64,000 bases of DNA from Variovorax paradoxus. Its GTDB lineage: Bacteria; Pseudomonadota; Gammaproteobacteria; Burkholderiales; Burkholderiaceae_C. The notes under the pieces were generated by a model. That model was given only the letters and a program-made list of their open reading frames with translations, did not search any database and was not told where the DNA came from. The translations under genes and the position numbers were made by a program. The stretch covers positions 992,001-1,056,000 of the forward strand of contig NZ_LR743508.1 of assembly GCF_902712855.1 (NCBI RefSeq). The letters run 5' to 3'. This document shows, one piece after another, positions 17,174-26,106 of the stretch (positions are counted from its first letter, which is position 1; each line of letters starts with the position of its first letter).

Positions 17174-17275
17174 TCATTCCTGCTTGCGCGGTGCATCGAG
17201 CCCGCGGCAACGCACCAGCGCCTCGGCCGCGAAAACCCACACGGCCGCGACAGCGGCCAGCCAAACGATGTCCAT
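17174..17275 (-). CDS. 33-residue single-span membrane peptide
   Basis: Reads MDIVWLAAVAAVWVFAAEA, one hydrophobic helix, followed by a short polar tail LVRCRGLDAPRKQE. A weak AAGAG site precedes the ATG. The stop is followed after one base by the ATG of the next gene, so the pair is coupled. Very short membrane peptides of this style (KdpF-like in appearance) occur in related bacteria. No kdp genes are near, so the KdpF name should not be used. Probably a small inner-membrane protein of unknown partner. Confidence 0.5.
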   Translation of the reverse strand: MDIVWLAAVAAVWVFAAEALVRCRGLDAPRKQE

Positions 17276-17377
17276 GGATCACTCTTGCATTGCGATGCAT
17301 CGAGTGTGGAAAGGCGCGCGTAGAAACAGTGGCTAAAGCGCGCCCGCGCGCGTAAAAAAACCGTCAAGACTGCGCGC

Positions 17378-18625
17378 TCAGGCGCGAGGCGACTTCACGT
17401 GCTCCGGCCGCACGCCCAGGCCCACGGCCCGCGCGGGCAGCCGGCGCAGCAAGGGCCAGCGCGACAGCAGCCGCAGCGGCCACGGCACATGCCCCGCGGT
17501 GGCGCGCACCTTGCCGCCAAGCACCGGCATCAGCACGCGGTCCTGCACCATGCGCTGCGCGGCCTGCGTCACGCGCACCGGCCATTCGCGGCGGCGCTGC
17601 AGCTGCGGCAGCAGGTCGTCGATCTGCTTGTCGGTGGCGGTGCCCGCCAGCAGCGGGGCCAGCAGGTTGGCGGCGGCCACGGCGTCCTGCACGGCCAGGT
17701 TGATGCCCACGCCGCCCACCGGCGACATGGCATGCGCCGCGTCGCCGATGCACAGCAGGCCCTTGCACGACCACGACTCGAGCCGGTCCACCGTCACCTC
17801 GAGCAGCTTCACCGCATTCCAGTCGGGCAGCGCCTGCGGCAGCCGCTCGCGCATGAAGGGCGCGATGTGTGCAAGCTCGGCATGGAACGCATCGATGCCG
17901 CGCGCCTGCAGCGCCGCATGGCCGCCCTTCGGAATGACGAAGGCGCACTGCCAGTAGTCGCCGCGGTTCAGCGTCACCAGAAAATGGCCGCCCGCGATGT
18001 GGCCGGCGGTGGCCTCGGGGTCGCCAGGCGCCTTGGGAATGCGCATCCACAGCACGTCGATGGGCGCGCCGTAGCTGATGTGCGGCAGCGCGGCGGCATC
18101 GCGCAGTGTGGAATGCCGGCCGTCGGCGGCCACCACGAGCGAAGCGTGCAGCTCGACGTTCTGCGGCTTGCCGGCGCGGCCGCCGCGACGCACCTTCACG
18201 CCGTTGACGCGGCCGTTGTCCTGCAGCAGGCCGACGGCCTCGGCGTCGGTCCACAGCTCGAAGCCGGGATAGCGCCGCGCCTCTTCGCACAGGAAGTCGA
18301 GAAACTCCCATTGCGGCATCAGCACGAGGAACTTGCTGTGCGACGGCAGGTGGGTGAAGTCGGCCACCTCGAACGGCCGGCCCTCGAAGGTGGCGCTCAG
18401 CTCGTCGACGCGGTCGTGCGGGCGCTGCAGGAAGGCGTCGAGCAGGCCCAGCTCGTGCAGGATCTCGAGCGTCGACGGATGCACCGTGTCGCCGCGAAAG
18501 TCGCGCAGGAAGTCGGTGTGCTTCTCGAGCACGACCACCTTGAGGCCGGCACGCGCGAGCAGCAGCCCGAGCACCATGCCGGCGGGGCCGCCGCCGACGA
18601 TGCAGCAGCGCGGGGGTATGTCCAT
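17378..18625 (-). CDS. FAD-dependent aromatic-type monooxygenase
   Basis: 415 residues. The dinucleotide fold is at the N-terminus (CCIVGGGPAGMVLGLLLARAG, then VVLEKH). The DG motif is VVAADGRHSTLRDAA and the GD motif is LLCIGDAAHAMSPVGGVGIN. Together these define class A flavoprotein monooxygenases (PHBH/UbiH group), which hydroxylate aromatic or quinone substrates using NAD(P)H and O2. The substrate is not evident, and no aromatic pathway genes are adjacent. It is monocistronic by spacing. Confidence 0.87.
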   Translation of the reverse strand: MDIPPRCCIVGGGPAGMVLGLLLARAGLKVVVLEKHTDFLRDFRGDTVHPSTLEILHELGLLDAFLQRPHDRVDELSATFEGRPFEVADFTHLPSHSKFLVLMPQWEFLDFLCEEARRYPGFELWTDAEAVGLLQDNGRVNGVKVRRGGRAGKPQNVELHASLVVAADGRHSTLRDAAALPHISYGAPIDVLWMRIPKAPGDPEATAGHIAGGHFLVTLNRGDYWQCAFVIPKGGHAALQARGIDAFHAELAHIAPFMRERLPQALPDWNAVKLLEVTVDRLESWSCKGLLCIGDAAHAMSPVGGVGINLAVQDAVAAANLLAPLLAGTATDKQIDDLLPQLQRRREWPVRVTQAAQRMVQDRVLMPVLGGKVRATAGHVPWPLRLLSRWPLLRRLPARAVGLGVRPEHVKSPRA

Positions 18626-18717
18626 GGTGTCGATCGCTCGCTCCCCGGTCTCAGGAGGACTGTTGAAGACCGCACGACTCTACTCCCGCTGCGGCGATGG
18701 CGCCTCCGGGCTTCCGC

Positions 18718-19538
18718 CTAGCGGCTGGCGGCTTCGGCGATCAGCTTGGCGACCACGTCGGGCTTGGATGTCATGACCACGTGCGAGGCGCCCTTGACCA
18801 CCACCGTCTTCACCGACTTGGCGCGTTCGGCCATGAAGGCCTGCACGGCCGGCGGAATGTTCTTGTCGCGGTCGCCGTAGACGAACCACGAGGGCACCGT
18901 CTTCCATGCCGGCGAAGCGGCAGCCGGCTCGCCGAGCGCGGCTTCGGCGATGGGGCGCTGCGTGGCGGCCATGAGGCGCGCGGCGGCGGCGGGCACGTCG
19001 GCGGCGAACTGGTCATGGAACCTGTTCTTGAGGATGTACAGGTCCTTGCCGCCATCGGCCAGCGCCACCGGTGGTGCCAGCGCCGGGCCGAGCGTGCTGC
19101 CCGGGAACTTGCCGGCCAGGTCGGCGGCCGATTCGCCGGCTTCGGGCGCGAAGGCGGCCACGTAGACCAGCGCTTTCACGTTGGCCTTGCCGGTGGCGGC
19201 GCCGGAGATGACGGCACCGCCGTAGGAGTGCCCGACCAGCACGACCGGGCCCTTCACCGAGTCGACGATGCCGGCAACGTAGGCCGCATCCGACTTCACG
19301 CCGCGCAGCGGATTCGCCGCGGCGATCACCGGGTAGTGCTGCGCCTCGAGCTTGCGGATCACGCCGTCCCAGCTGGCCGACTCGGCGAAGGCGCCGTGCA
19401 CCAGCACGAGGTCGGCTTGTCTCCCGTGGATGCCTTGGCCTCCTGCGCGGAAGCCGGAAGCGTGGCGAATGCAGCGGACAGTGCCGCGAGGCCGATGACG
19501 GCAGCGGCGCGTGCGAAGCGGCGGGTGAGTGTTTTCAT
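18718..19538 (-). pseudogene. Secreted alpha/beta hydrolase, frameshifted after the signal peptide
   Basis: A signal peptide starts at 19538 (MKTLTRRFARAAAVIGLAALS, ending ASAQEAKASTGDKP). The hydrolase body (DLVLVHGAFAESASWDG onward, down to 18718) is in another frame. The switch is near 19410-19420, at GACAAGCCGACC; a single lost C there would explain it. The body is otherwise intact, with nucleophile GHSYGG, acid in FVYGDRDKNIP and His in KGASHVVMTS. Either a recent pseudogene or an indel in the assembly. Confidence 0.8.
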
Positions 19539-19804
19539 CTTTAGGGTGCCTCGTGTTGGAAGTGGTTCTGAAAAGGATGTCTGCAGTGACAGGACATGAA
19601 CAAGGTGCTTGCTCCGTTGCAGGGCACGGCCGTGTTTATAGGTCGCGCCTCCGCCGGAAAAGCCGGTGCGTGTATGGGAATGTGTGTGCCCGGTCCTCCA
19701 GATACACAGCCATACGCGAAGCGTGTTGCGAGAGGGAACGGCGCCGAAGAATGCGGCGCTCTCTTCAAGTCTTTCCAACCCGTTTCACTCTCGAGGTACA
19801 TCCC

Positions 19805-20380
19805 ATGCATCGACCTTTTCATGCACGCCAGCCTGTGCTGGCGAAGATCGCCGGTCTCGGCCTGCTGGCGCTCGCCGCGGGCTCCGGCGTGCTCGCGCTG
19901 GCTTCCAGCGCATCGGAGCCGGCAAAGGCTCCCGGCGCCGTGGCCGCCGCCGCCAACGCGTCCAACGCATCGCCGATCTACGGCGTGACCATTCCCAAGG
20001 GCTACCGTCAGTGGCAGCTGATTGCGCCCGCCATCGAGGCGGAGCCGCTCAACGAACTGCGCGTGGTGCTCGGCAATGCCAAGGCCATCGAGGCCTACGA
20101 CAAGGGCACGCTGCCGTTCCCAGACGGCACGGTGCTCACCAAGCTCGCCTGGAAGCATGTGCAGTCGCCGGAGTTCGAGCCGGCGTCCATCCCCGGCATG
20201 GCCACCACCGTGCAGGTGATGGTGAAGGACTCGAAAAAATATGCTGCCACGGGCGGCTGGGGCTTCGGCCGGTTCATCGACGGCAAGCCCGCCGACCTGG
20301 CGCAGCACCAGACCTGCTTCGCGTGCCACCAGGCGCGCGTGAAGAACCACGACTACGTGTTCACGCGCCTGGCACCCTGA
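19805..20380 (+). CDS. Cytochrome P460 family protein
   Basis: 191 residues with an N-terminal hydrophobic export signal (LAKIAGLGLLALAAGSG), so the product acts in the periplasm. The domain runs from YGVTIPKGYRQWQLIAP through GGWGFGRFIDGKP to a single heme-binding CFACHQA near the C-terminus. This order matches cytochrome P460/c'-beta proteins, which bind c-type heme and handle NO or hydroxylamine. Start chosen at the ATG after GAGG. Divergent from the frameshifted hydrolase and convergent with catalase, a plausible oxidative or nitrosative stress setting. Confidence 0.85.
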   Translation: MHRPFHARQPVLAKIAGLGLLALAAGSGVLALASSASEPAKAPGAVAAAANASNASPIYGVTIPKGYRQWQLIAPAIEAEPLNELRVVLGNAKAIEAYDKGTLPFPDGTVLTKLAWKHVQSPEFEPASIPGMATTVQVMVKDSKKYAATGGWGFGRFIDGKPADLAQHQTCFACHQARVKNHDYVFTRLAP

Positions 20381-20385
20381 ACACA

Positions 20386-20419
20386 TGCGGCGCCCCTCGA
20401 GTCATCGAAGGGCGCCGCA
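20386..20419. terminator. Hairpin between convergent P460 and catalase genes
   Basis: TGCGGCGCCC (20386-20395) pairs perfectly with GGGCGCCGCA (20410-20419) around a 14-nt loop that can pair further (TCGA with TCGA). It begins 5 nt after the P460 stop and ends 15 nt before the catalase stop. It probably serves both transcripts. T-runs are lacking, so termination strength is uncertain. Confidence 0.65.
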
Positions 20420-20434
20420 CAGGCGGGGCAGCGG

Positions 20435-21895
20435 TCAGAGAAGGCCCAGTGCCTTCGCCACGCCCGCGCCGTAGGCCGGATCGGCCTTGCTGCAGTTGTC
20501 GATGTGGCGGCGCTTGATGAATTCGGGTGCGTCGCCCATGGCGCGCGCGGTGTTGTCGAACAGCGCCTGCTGCTGCTCGGGCTTCATCAGGCGGAACAGG
20601 TCGCCGGGCTGCTTGAAGTAGTCGGCGTCGTCCTCGCGGAAGTTCCAGAAATCGGCATCGCCGCGCAGCTTGAGCGGCGGCTCGCGGTAGTCGGGCTGCT
20701 CCTGCCACTGGCCGAAGCTGTTGGGCTCGTAGTGCGGCGTGCCGCCGTAGTTGCCGTCCACGCGCATGGTGCCGTCGCGGTGGTTGCTGTGCACCGGGCA
20801 GCGCGCGGCGTTCACCGGGATCTGGTGGTGGTTCACGCCCAGGCGGTAGCGCTGCGCGTCCGAGTAGGCGAACAGGCGCGCCTGCAGCATCTTGTCGGGC
20901 GACACGCTGATGCCGGGCACGAGGTTGTTGGGTGCGAAGGCGCTCTGCTCCACGTCGGCAAAGAAGTTCTCGGAGTTGCGGTTGAGCTCCATCACGCCCA
21001 CCTCGATCAGCGGGTAGTCCTTCTTGGGCCAGATCTTGGTGAGGTCGAAGGGGTGGTAGGGCACCTTCTCGGCGTCGGCCTCGGGCATCACCTGCACGTA
21101 CAGCGTCCACTTGGGGAAGTCGCCGCGCTCGATCGAATCGAACAGGTCGCGCTGGTGGCTTTCGCGGTCGCTGCCCACCACGGCCGTGGCCTCGGCATCG
21201 GTGAGGTTCCTGATGCCCTGCTGGGTCTTGAAGTGGAACTTGACCCAGAAACGCTCGTTCTGCGCGTTCACGAAACTGTAGGTGTGCGAGCCGAAGCCAT
21301 GCATGTGGCGATAGCTGGCCGGGATGCCACGGTCGCTCATCACGATGGTGACCTGGTGCAGCGCCTCGGGCAGCAGCGTCCAGAAGTCCCAGTTGTTGGT
21401 GGCGCTGCGCATGTTGGTGCGGGGGTCGCGCTTCACTGCCTTGTTCAGGTCCGGGAACTTGCGCGGGTCGCGCAGGAAGAACACCGGCGTGTTGTTGCCC
21501 ACCAGGTCCCAGTTGCCTTCCTCGGTATAGAACTTGAGCGCGAAGCCGCGGATGTCGCGCTCGGCATCGGCCGCGCCGCGTTCGCCGGCCACGGTGGTGA
21601 AGCGGGCGAACATCTCGGTCTTCTTGCCGACGGCGCTGAACAGCTTTGCGCGCGTGTACTTGCTGATGTCGTGCGTGACGGTGAAGGTGCCGAAGGCACC
21701 GGAGCCCTTGGCGTGCATGCGGCGCTCGGGAATGATCTCGCGGTTGAGGTTGGCGAGCTTCTCGATCAGCCACACGTCCTGCATCAGCACGGGGCCGCGC
21801 GGGCCGGCGGTAAGGCTGTTCTGGTTGTCGACCACGGGCGCGCCGAAGGCGGTGGTCAGGGGAGTCTTCTTCGAAGTGTCGTTCGGGTTGCTCAT
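20435..21895 (-). CDS. katA: Heme catalase (small-subunit type)
   Basis: 486 residues, typical of small-subunit catalases. The distal His lies in ERRMHAKGSGAFGTF, the conserved Asn in NNTPVFFLRDPRKFPD and the proximal heme Tyr in ARLFAYSDAQRYRLG. It also contains QVTIVMSDRGIPASYRHMHG, a strong family signature. It degrades H2O2 in the cytoplasm. A second peroxide enzyme, KatG, lies at 32.5 kb. No regulator adjoins the gene. Confidence 0.96.
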   Translation of the reverse strand: MSNPNDTSKKTPLTTAFGAPVVDNQNSLTAGPRGPVLMQDVWLIEKLANLNREIIPERRMHAKGSGAFGTFTVTHDISKYTRAKLFSAVGKKTEMFARFTTVAGERGAADAERDIRGFALKFYTEEGNWDLVGNNTPVFFLRDPRKFPDLNKAVKRDPRTNMRSATNNWDFWTLLPEALHQVTIVMSDRGIPASYRHMHGFGSHTYSFVNAQNERFWVKFHFKTQQGIRNLTDAEATAVVGSDRESHQRDLFDSIERGDFPKWTLYVQVMPEADAEKVPYHPFDLTKIWPKKDYPLIEVGVMELNRNSENFFADVEQSAFAPNNLVPGISVSPDKMLQARLFAYSDAQRYRLGVNHHQIPVNAARCPVHSNHRDGTMRVDGNYGGTPHYEPNSFGQWQEQPDYREPPLKLRGDADFWNFREDDADYFKQPGDLFRLMKPEQQQALFDNTARAMGDAPEFIKRRHIDNCSKADPAYGAGVAKALGLL

Positions 21896-22199
21896 GGGTG
21901 GGGTCTCGTTGTGCGTAGTGGAGGACGCTGCAACTCTACGGCCCGTGTCGCGCGCGTCAACTCCCCATTGGTATAAGGCCCGCCACCCGCAAGGGCAGCC
22001 GGCTCATACCAAGGGATGAGGCACTGTGGCAGCGCCCCGGCGGCGTGTCTTGCACTTTGCGTCGCTGATTTGTACGGGTGTGTATCGCATCGCGGTGCAG
22101 GTACACATCCATTCGAATCGGCGTGCGGTGCACACATCCGGGATACGTTCGCCCTCTTCAATGGGGGCTCGTGAACCCCGACACACCAGAAGCACCCGC
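21896..22199. other. Promoter region of katA
   Basis: 304 nt between the catalase start and a small doubtful plus-strand frame. I see no convincing OxyR site or terminator, but the katA promoter must lie here. Confidence 0.35.
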
Positions 22200-22391
22200 A
22201 TGAACGACGTCGATTCTTCCGCCGCCCGCCGCCAGCGGCTCGCCACCTCGATGGCCTTCAGCGCCATGGCGAGCGCCGCCGGCACCTTCGCCATGCTGCG
22301 CCCGTCGAAAGACGGCGGGCCCGGAAAGGCGGGGCGACCGGCGCCCGCTCCGGCGCCAGTTCCATCTGCGGCACGGCGCCAGCGGCCCTGA
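22200..22391 (+). CDS. Possible 63-residue hypothetical protein
   Basis: ATG frame giving MNDVDSSAARRQRLATSMAF, a small-residue stretch that could be a weak helix, then an Ala/Pro-rich tail. The ribosome site is poor and the composition is what random high-GC sequence would produce. Listed with low confidence; nothing is known of its function. Confidence 0.25.
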   Translation: MNDVDSSAARRQRLATSMAFSAMASAAGTFAMLRPSKDGGPGKAGRPAPAPAPVPSAARRQRP

Positions 22392-22429
22392 CGCCTTGGC
22401 GCGGTGGCTCAGCAGGAGGACGCGGAGCC

Positions 22430-23260
22430 TCAGGCTTCGCGTTGCAGCCGGGCAATCTCCTGCACGGCGCGCGGCAGGTCGGCCACGCTGTCGATCACGA
22501 CATGCGCACCGGCCGCGCGCAGCCGCTGTTCCGCGGCCGCACGCAGCGCTTCGCGCTCGGCAGCGGGCAGTGCGTGCAGTGCCTGTTCGGTCAGGCCGAC
22601 TTCGTTGCCCGAGAGCGTGAGGCCAACGCACCACATGCCCGCGTTGCGGCCTTCCTCGATGCCGGGCGTGGTGTCGTCGACCTTGATGCAGGCGCGCACG
22701 TCGCCGATCTTCAGCGCCAGCACGTTGGCCAGCGCCATGTAGGGGCCGGGGCGTCCGCCGGCCGGCAGCTCGTCGCCGGCCACCACGTGGTCGGGCACGA
22801 TGCCGGCCTTGGCCGCGAGCGGCAGCAGCACGTCGAGCACCTGGCGCGGATAGCCCGAGCACGAACCGATCTTCAGGCCCTGTGCGCGCAGCCATGCGAG
22901 GGTGTCGATGGCGCCGGGGATGGGCTGCGAGTATTCGCCCACCTTGTCGATCTGCATGGGCATGAAGCGCTCGTACAGCGCGTCGATGTCCTTGTCGGCG
23001 GGCGCAGCACCGAAGTGCTCCACCCACTGCGAGCGGATGGCGGGTTCCTCGAGCAGCGTGCGGATGTGGTCGCGCTTCGACAGGCCCATGGGGCCGCGCG
23101 CCTGCGCCAGGCTGATTCGGATGCCGAAGCTGGCAAAGGCTTCCACGAAGATCTGCGTGGGCGCGAGCGAGCCGAAGTCGACCAGCGTGCCGGCCCAGTC
23201 GAAGATGACGGCCTGCAGTCGGTGGTCGGTCAGGGCGGGGTGGTTCGAGGGTGCGTTCAT
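22430..23260 (-). CDS. phnX: Phosphonoacetaldehyde hydrolase (phosphonatase)
   Basis: 276 residues of the HAD superfamily. The nucleophile Asp is in FDWAGTLVDFGSLAP and the Schiff-base Lys in GPMGLSKRDHIRTLL, the two residues that define phosphonatase. IKVDDTTPGIEEGRNAGMW is the C-terminal HAD motif. It splits phosphonoacetaldehyde into acetaldehyde and phosphate. Last gene of the phnD-C-E-ADH-X operon, 38 nt after the dehydrogenase. The usual partner, aminotransferase PhnW, is missing from the operon. Confidence 0.94.
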   Translation of the reverse strand: MNAPSNHPALTDHRLQAVIFDWAGTLVDFGSLAPTQIFVEAFASFGIRISLAQARGPMGLSKRDHIRTLLEEPAIRSQWVEHFGAAPADKDIDALYERFMPMQIDKVGEYSQPIPGAIDTLAWLRAQGLKIGSCSGYPRQVLDVLLPLAAKAGIVPDHVVAGDELPAGGRPGPYMALANVLALKIGDVRACIKVDDTTPGIEEGRNAGMWCVGLTLSGNEVGLTEQALHALPAAEREALRAAAEQRLRAAGAHVVIDSVADLPRAVQEIARLQREA

Positions 23261-23298
23261 GGTGTGTCGGTGCGAGTGGGTGAAAGAAGAGCGGCCGG

Positions 23299-24399
23299 TC
23301 AGGCCGTGGCGATGAAATTGCGTCCGCGCGCACCGGCCAGTGCCTGGCCGACGCGCTGGTTCCAGTCCGATTCGGGAATGCCGTAGCTCAGCGGATCGAC
23401 GCTGACGCCCAGCCCTTCGAGAAAACCCGACAGCGCGTCGACGGCTTCGTCGATGTGCACGGCGTCGAACACCGACAGCAGCAGGGTGTCGAGTTCGGCG
23501 TCGCGGCCGGCCGCGAGCTTCATGATGCGCGGCAGGCTGAACGAGCAGGCAATGCCGTGCGGCGTGCCGTGCCTGAGCGTGATGTCGTACGAGAGCGAAT
23601 GCGCGAGCGCGGTGCGCGTGCTGGAGAAGGCCAGCCCGGCCTGCAGCGCGGCCGTGGCCAGGCGCTCGCGCAGCACGGGGTTCTCCAGGTCCGCCAGCAG
23701 GGCAGGCAACGTGGCGACGATGCTGCGCGCGGCGCTCACCGCCAGGCTGGCCGACACCGGGTTGCGATGCACGTTCCACAGCGACTCGAGCGCATGCGAC
23801 AGCGCGTCCAGCCCGCTGGCGAGCGTGGCCGCATGCGGCAGGCTCAGCATCAGTCTGGCATCGACGATGGCGGCCTCGGGCCAGGTCCACGGCAGTTGCA
23901 GTGACAGCTTGCGCGCACGGGCCTGGTCCCACACGGTGGCCCACGGCGTCACTTCGCTGCCGGTGCCCGCGGTGGTCGGAATGGCCAGCAGCCTGCGGTG
24001 CCGCATGGCGCCGAAGCCCTCGGGGCTGGCGCCTTCGAGCACGGCCAGCAGTTCGCCGAAGCTGCCGGCGCCACCCTGCGCGGGGCGGGTGAGCATGACC
24101 TTGGCGCAATCGATCACGCTGCCGCCGCCGAGCGCAATGACGCAGTCGACGTCGGCGTGGTCGCGCCACAGGCGCTCGTACATCGGCGCGAGCCAGGCGA
24201 CGTCGGGGTTCGGCAGCACGCCGGTCTCGACGCCGGCCAGGCGCTCGCCCAGCAGTTCACGCAGGCGGTCGACCAGGCCGAGCCCGATCGCCTCGGGAAA
24301 CGCGACGAGGATGGCGCGGCGGTCGCCGAGCAGGCGCGGGAGTTCGTTGAGCGAGCCGCAGCCGGCATGCACATCGACAGGGTTGCAGTAGGTCCACAT
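23299..24399 (-). CDS. Iron-containing alcohol dehydrogenase of a phosphonate operon
   Basis: 366 residues, group III (Fe-ADH) fold. The NAD-binding motif is IALGGGSVIDCAKVM, followed by IPTTAGTGSEVT. Metal ligands are in SGLDALSHALES and TLRHGTPHGIA. Relatives such as PhpC interconvert phosphonoacetaldehyde and 2-hydroxyethylphosphonate. Placed between phnE and phnX, it most simply oxidises hydroxyethylphosphonate to phosphonoacetaldehyde for PhnX. That direction and substrate are inferred from context. Confidence 0.85.
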   Translation of the reverse strand: MWTYCNPVDVHAGCGSLNELPRLLGDRRAILVAFPEAIGLGLVDRLRELLGERLAGVETGVLPNPDVAWLAPMYERLWRDHADVDCVIALGGGSVIDCAKVMLTRPAQGGAGSFGELLAVLEGASPEGFGAMRHRRLLAIPTTAGTGSEVTPWATVWDQARARKLSLQLPWTWPEAAIVDARLMLSLPHAATLASGLDALSHALESLWNVHRNPVSASLAVSAARSIVATLPALLADLENPVLRERLATAALQAGLAFSSTRTALAHSLSYDITLRHGTPHGIACSFSLPRIMKLAAGRDAELDTLLLSVFDAVHIDEAVDALSGFLEGLGVSVDPLSYGIPESDWNQRVGQALAGARGRNFIATA

Positions 24400-24476
24400 G
24401 TTGGTTCGGGCAGGGCTCGCGGCGTGGCCGGGGAAAGGCGCAAGATAGCCGCCGCGGGCCGGAAATGAAATGGCTG

Positions 24477-25301
24477 TCAGTGACGTCCGCTGTGCTGGAT
24501 GCGGTGGCGCAGCTGGCTCGAGAGCGTGTCGGCCACGATCACCATCACGGTGATCACGATGATGCAGGTGGCCGTTTCGGGGTAGCGGAACAGCTTGAGG
24601 CTGCTCACCAGCTCGAAGCCGAGGCCGCCCGCGCCGACCATGCCCAGCACGGTGGCGGAACGCAGGTTGACCTCGAAGCGGTAGAGCACCACCGCGATCC
24701 ACGCAGTGACCACCTGCGGCAGCACGCCGAACACGACGACCTGCAGCGGCCGCGCGCCGGTGGCGCGCAGCGCCTCGAGCGGACCCTGGTCGATCTCCTC
24801 GATGGCGTCGGCAAAGAACTTGCCGAGCATGCCCGCACCGTGCAGCGCGAGCGCCAGCACGCCGGGGAACGGACCGAGCCCGACGGCCGACACGAACACC
24901 AGCGCCAGGATCAGTTCGTTGATGCTGCGCACCACGTTCAGCGCCTGCCGCGTGATGCGGTACACCCAGCGGTTGCCCTGCAGGTTGCGCGCTGCCAGGA
25001 ACGACAGCGGAATGGCCGGCAGCACCGCCAGCAGCGTGCCCCAGACCGCGATCTGGATGGTCTCCAGTGCGGGGGCGACGAGCCGCCCGAGGATGTTCAT
25101 GTCGGGCGGCAGCGTGCGGCCGAGGAAGTCGGCGATCTGCGGCAGGCCCGCCGCGAGCTCGGACCAGCTCAGCTGCGCGCCCGCGGCGCTCCATTGCAGC
25201 GCCCAGCCGATCGCCAGCGCGCCGACGACCCACTGCACCCAGCTGCGGCGGCTCTCGGGCACCGGGCCGGTCCAGGCATAGGCGTTCGATTCGTTCTTCA
25301 T
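24477..25301 (-). CDS. phnE: Phosphonate ABC transporter permease
   Basis: 274 residues with several membrane helices. The EAA-like loop is in EALRATGARPLQVVVFGVLPQ, and LGMVGAGGLGFEL follows, as in PhnE proteins. Starts 4 nt after the phnC stop, with an ATG giving MKNESNAYAWTGPV. It forms the channel of the phosphonate importer with the PhnC ATPase and PhnD receptor. The 77-nt gap to the dehydrogenase gene has no visible terminator. Confidence 0.93.
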   Translation of the reverse strand: MKNESNAYAWTGPVPESRRSWVQWVVGALAIGWALQWSAAGAQLSWSELAAGLPQIADFLGRTLPPDMNILGRLVAPALETIQIAVWGTLLAVLPAIPLSFLAARNLQGNRWVYRITRQALNVVRSINELILALVFVSAVGLGPFPGVLALALHGAGMLGKFFADAIEEIDQGPLEALRATGARPLQVVVFGVLPQVVTAWIAVVLYRFEVNLRSATVLGMVGAGGLGFELVSSLKLFRYPETATCIIVITVMVIVADTLSSQLRHRIQHSGRH

Positions 25302-25305
25302 GGGC

Positions 25306-26106
25306 TCATCCTCCGTGGCCGGCCATCGAAGGCACGGCAAGCGCCAGCGGGCGCACAGCGCCCTGCCGTTCCGGCTCGGGCTGCGGCATGTAGATGCGGT
25401 CGATGTCGTCCTGCCCCATGGCCTGCGGCGTGCCGTCGAACACCACGCGGCCTTGCGAGAGGCCGACGATGCGGTCGGCGAACTCGCGCGCATAGTCGAC
25501 CTGGTGCAGGTTGCACAGCACGGTGATGCCGAGGTCGCGCGAGGCATCGTGCAGGTACTGCAGCACCTTGCGCGAGGTCTGCGGGTCGAGGCTAGCGACC
25601 GGCTCGTCCGCGAGGATGAGCCGGGGCTGCTGCGCCAGCGCGCGGGCGATGCCCACGCGCTGCATCTGCCCGCCCGAGAGCGAATCGGTGCGCTCGTGCG
25701 CCTTGTGCGCCAGGCCCACGCGGTCCAGGCACTCGTGCGCCAGCGCGATGTCGGCGCGGCTGAAGAAATGCATCACCGAGGCGAGCGTCGACACCGCGCC
25801 CAGCCGTCCGGTCAGCACGTTCTTCAATGCGCTCAGGCGCGGCACCACGTTGTGGTGCTGGAAGATCATGGCCACGCGCCGGCGCAGCGCGCGCGCGTCG
25901 GCACAGTTCACCGCGTCCATGCCGTCGACGCTGAGCTCACCGCTGTCGGCCACGGCCAGGCGGTTCACGCAGCGCAGCAAGGTCGACTTGCCGGCGCCCG
26001 ATTCGCCGAGCACCACCACGAACTCGCCCGGCGCGGCGTCGAAGTCCACGCCGCGCAGCACGGCGTTGTCGCCGTAGCGCTTGGTGAGCTGGCGGATGCG
26101 GATCAC
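25306..26106 (-). CDS. phnC: Phosphonate ABC transporter ATPase
   Basis: 266 residues from a GTG start that overlaps the phnD stop (GTGA), preceded by CGGAG. Walker A GESGAGKST, signature LSGGQMQRVGIARAL and Walker B LILADEPVASLD are intact. The Q-loop IFQHHNVVPRLSALKNVLTG is typical of PhnC. The C-terminal tail past the ATPase core is Pro-rich. It energises PhnE-mediated uptake. Confidence 0.94.
   Translation of the reverse strand: MIRIRQLTKRYGDNAVLRGVDFDAAPGEFVVVLGESGAGKSTLLRCVNRLAVADSGELSVDGMDAVNCADARALRRRVAMIFQHHNVVPRLSALKNVLTGRLGAVSTLASVMHFFSRADIALAHECLDRVGLAHKAHERTDSLSGGQMQRVGIARALAQQPRLILADEPVASLDPQTSRKVLQYLHDASRDLGITVLCNLHQVDYAREFADRIVGLSQGRVVFDGTPQAMGQDDIDRIYMPQPEPERQGAVRPLALAVPSMAGHGG

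Noticed and set aside
17174..17275. Naming the 33-residue peptide KdpF
   Set aside because: Only size and hydrophobicity match; there are no kdpABC genes near.
20504..21976. Long open frame antisense to catalase, and similar ones antisense to katG (32655-34784) and iorB (36351-38489)
   Set aside because: They mirror the codon periodicity of strongly conserved genes in GC-rich DNA, have Ala/Arg/His/Gly-rich low-complexity products and no ribosome sites.
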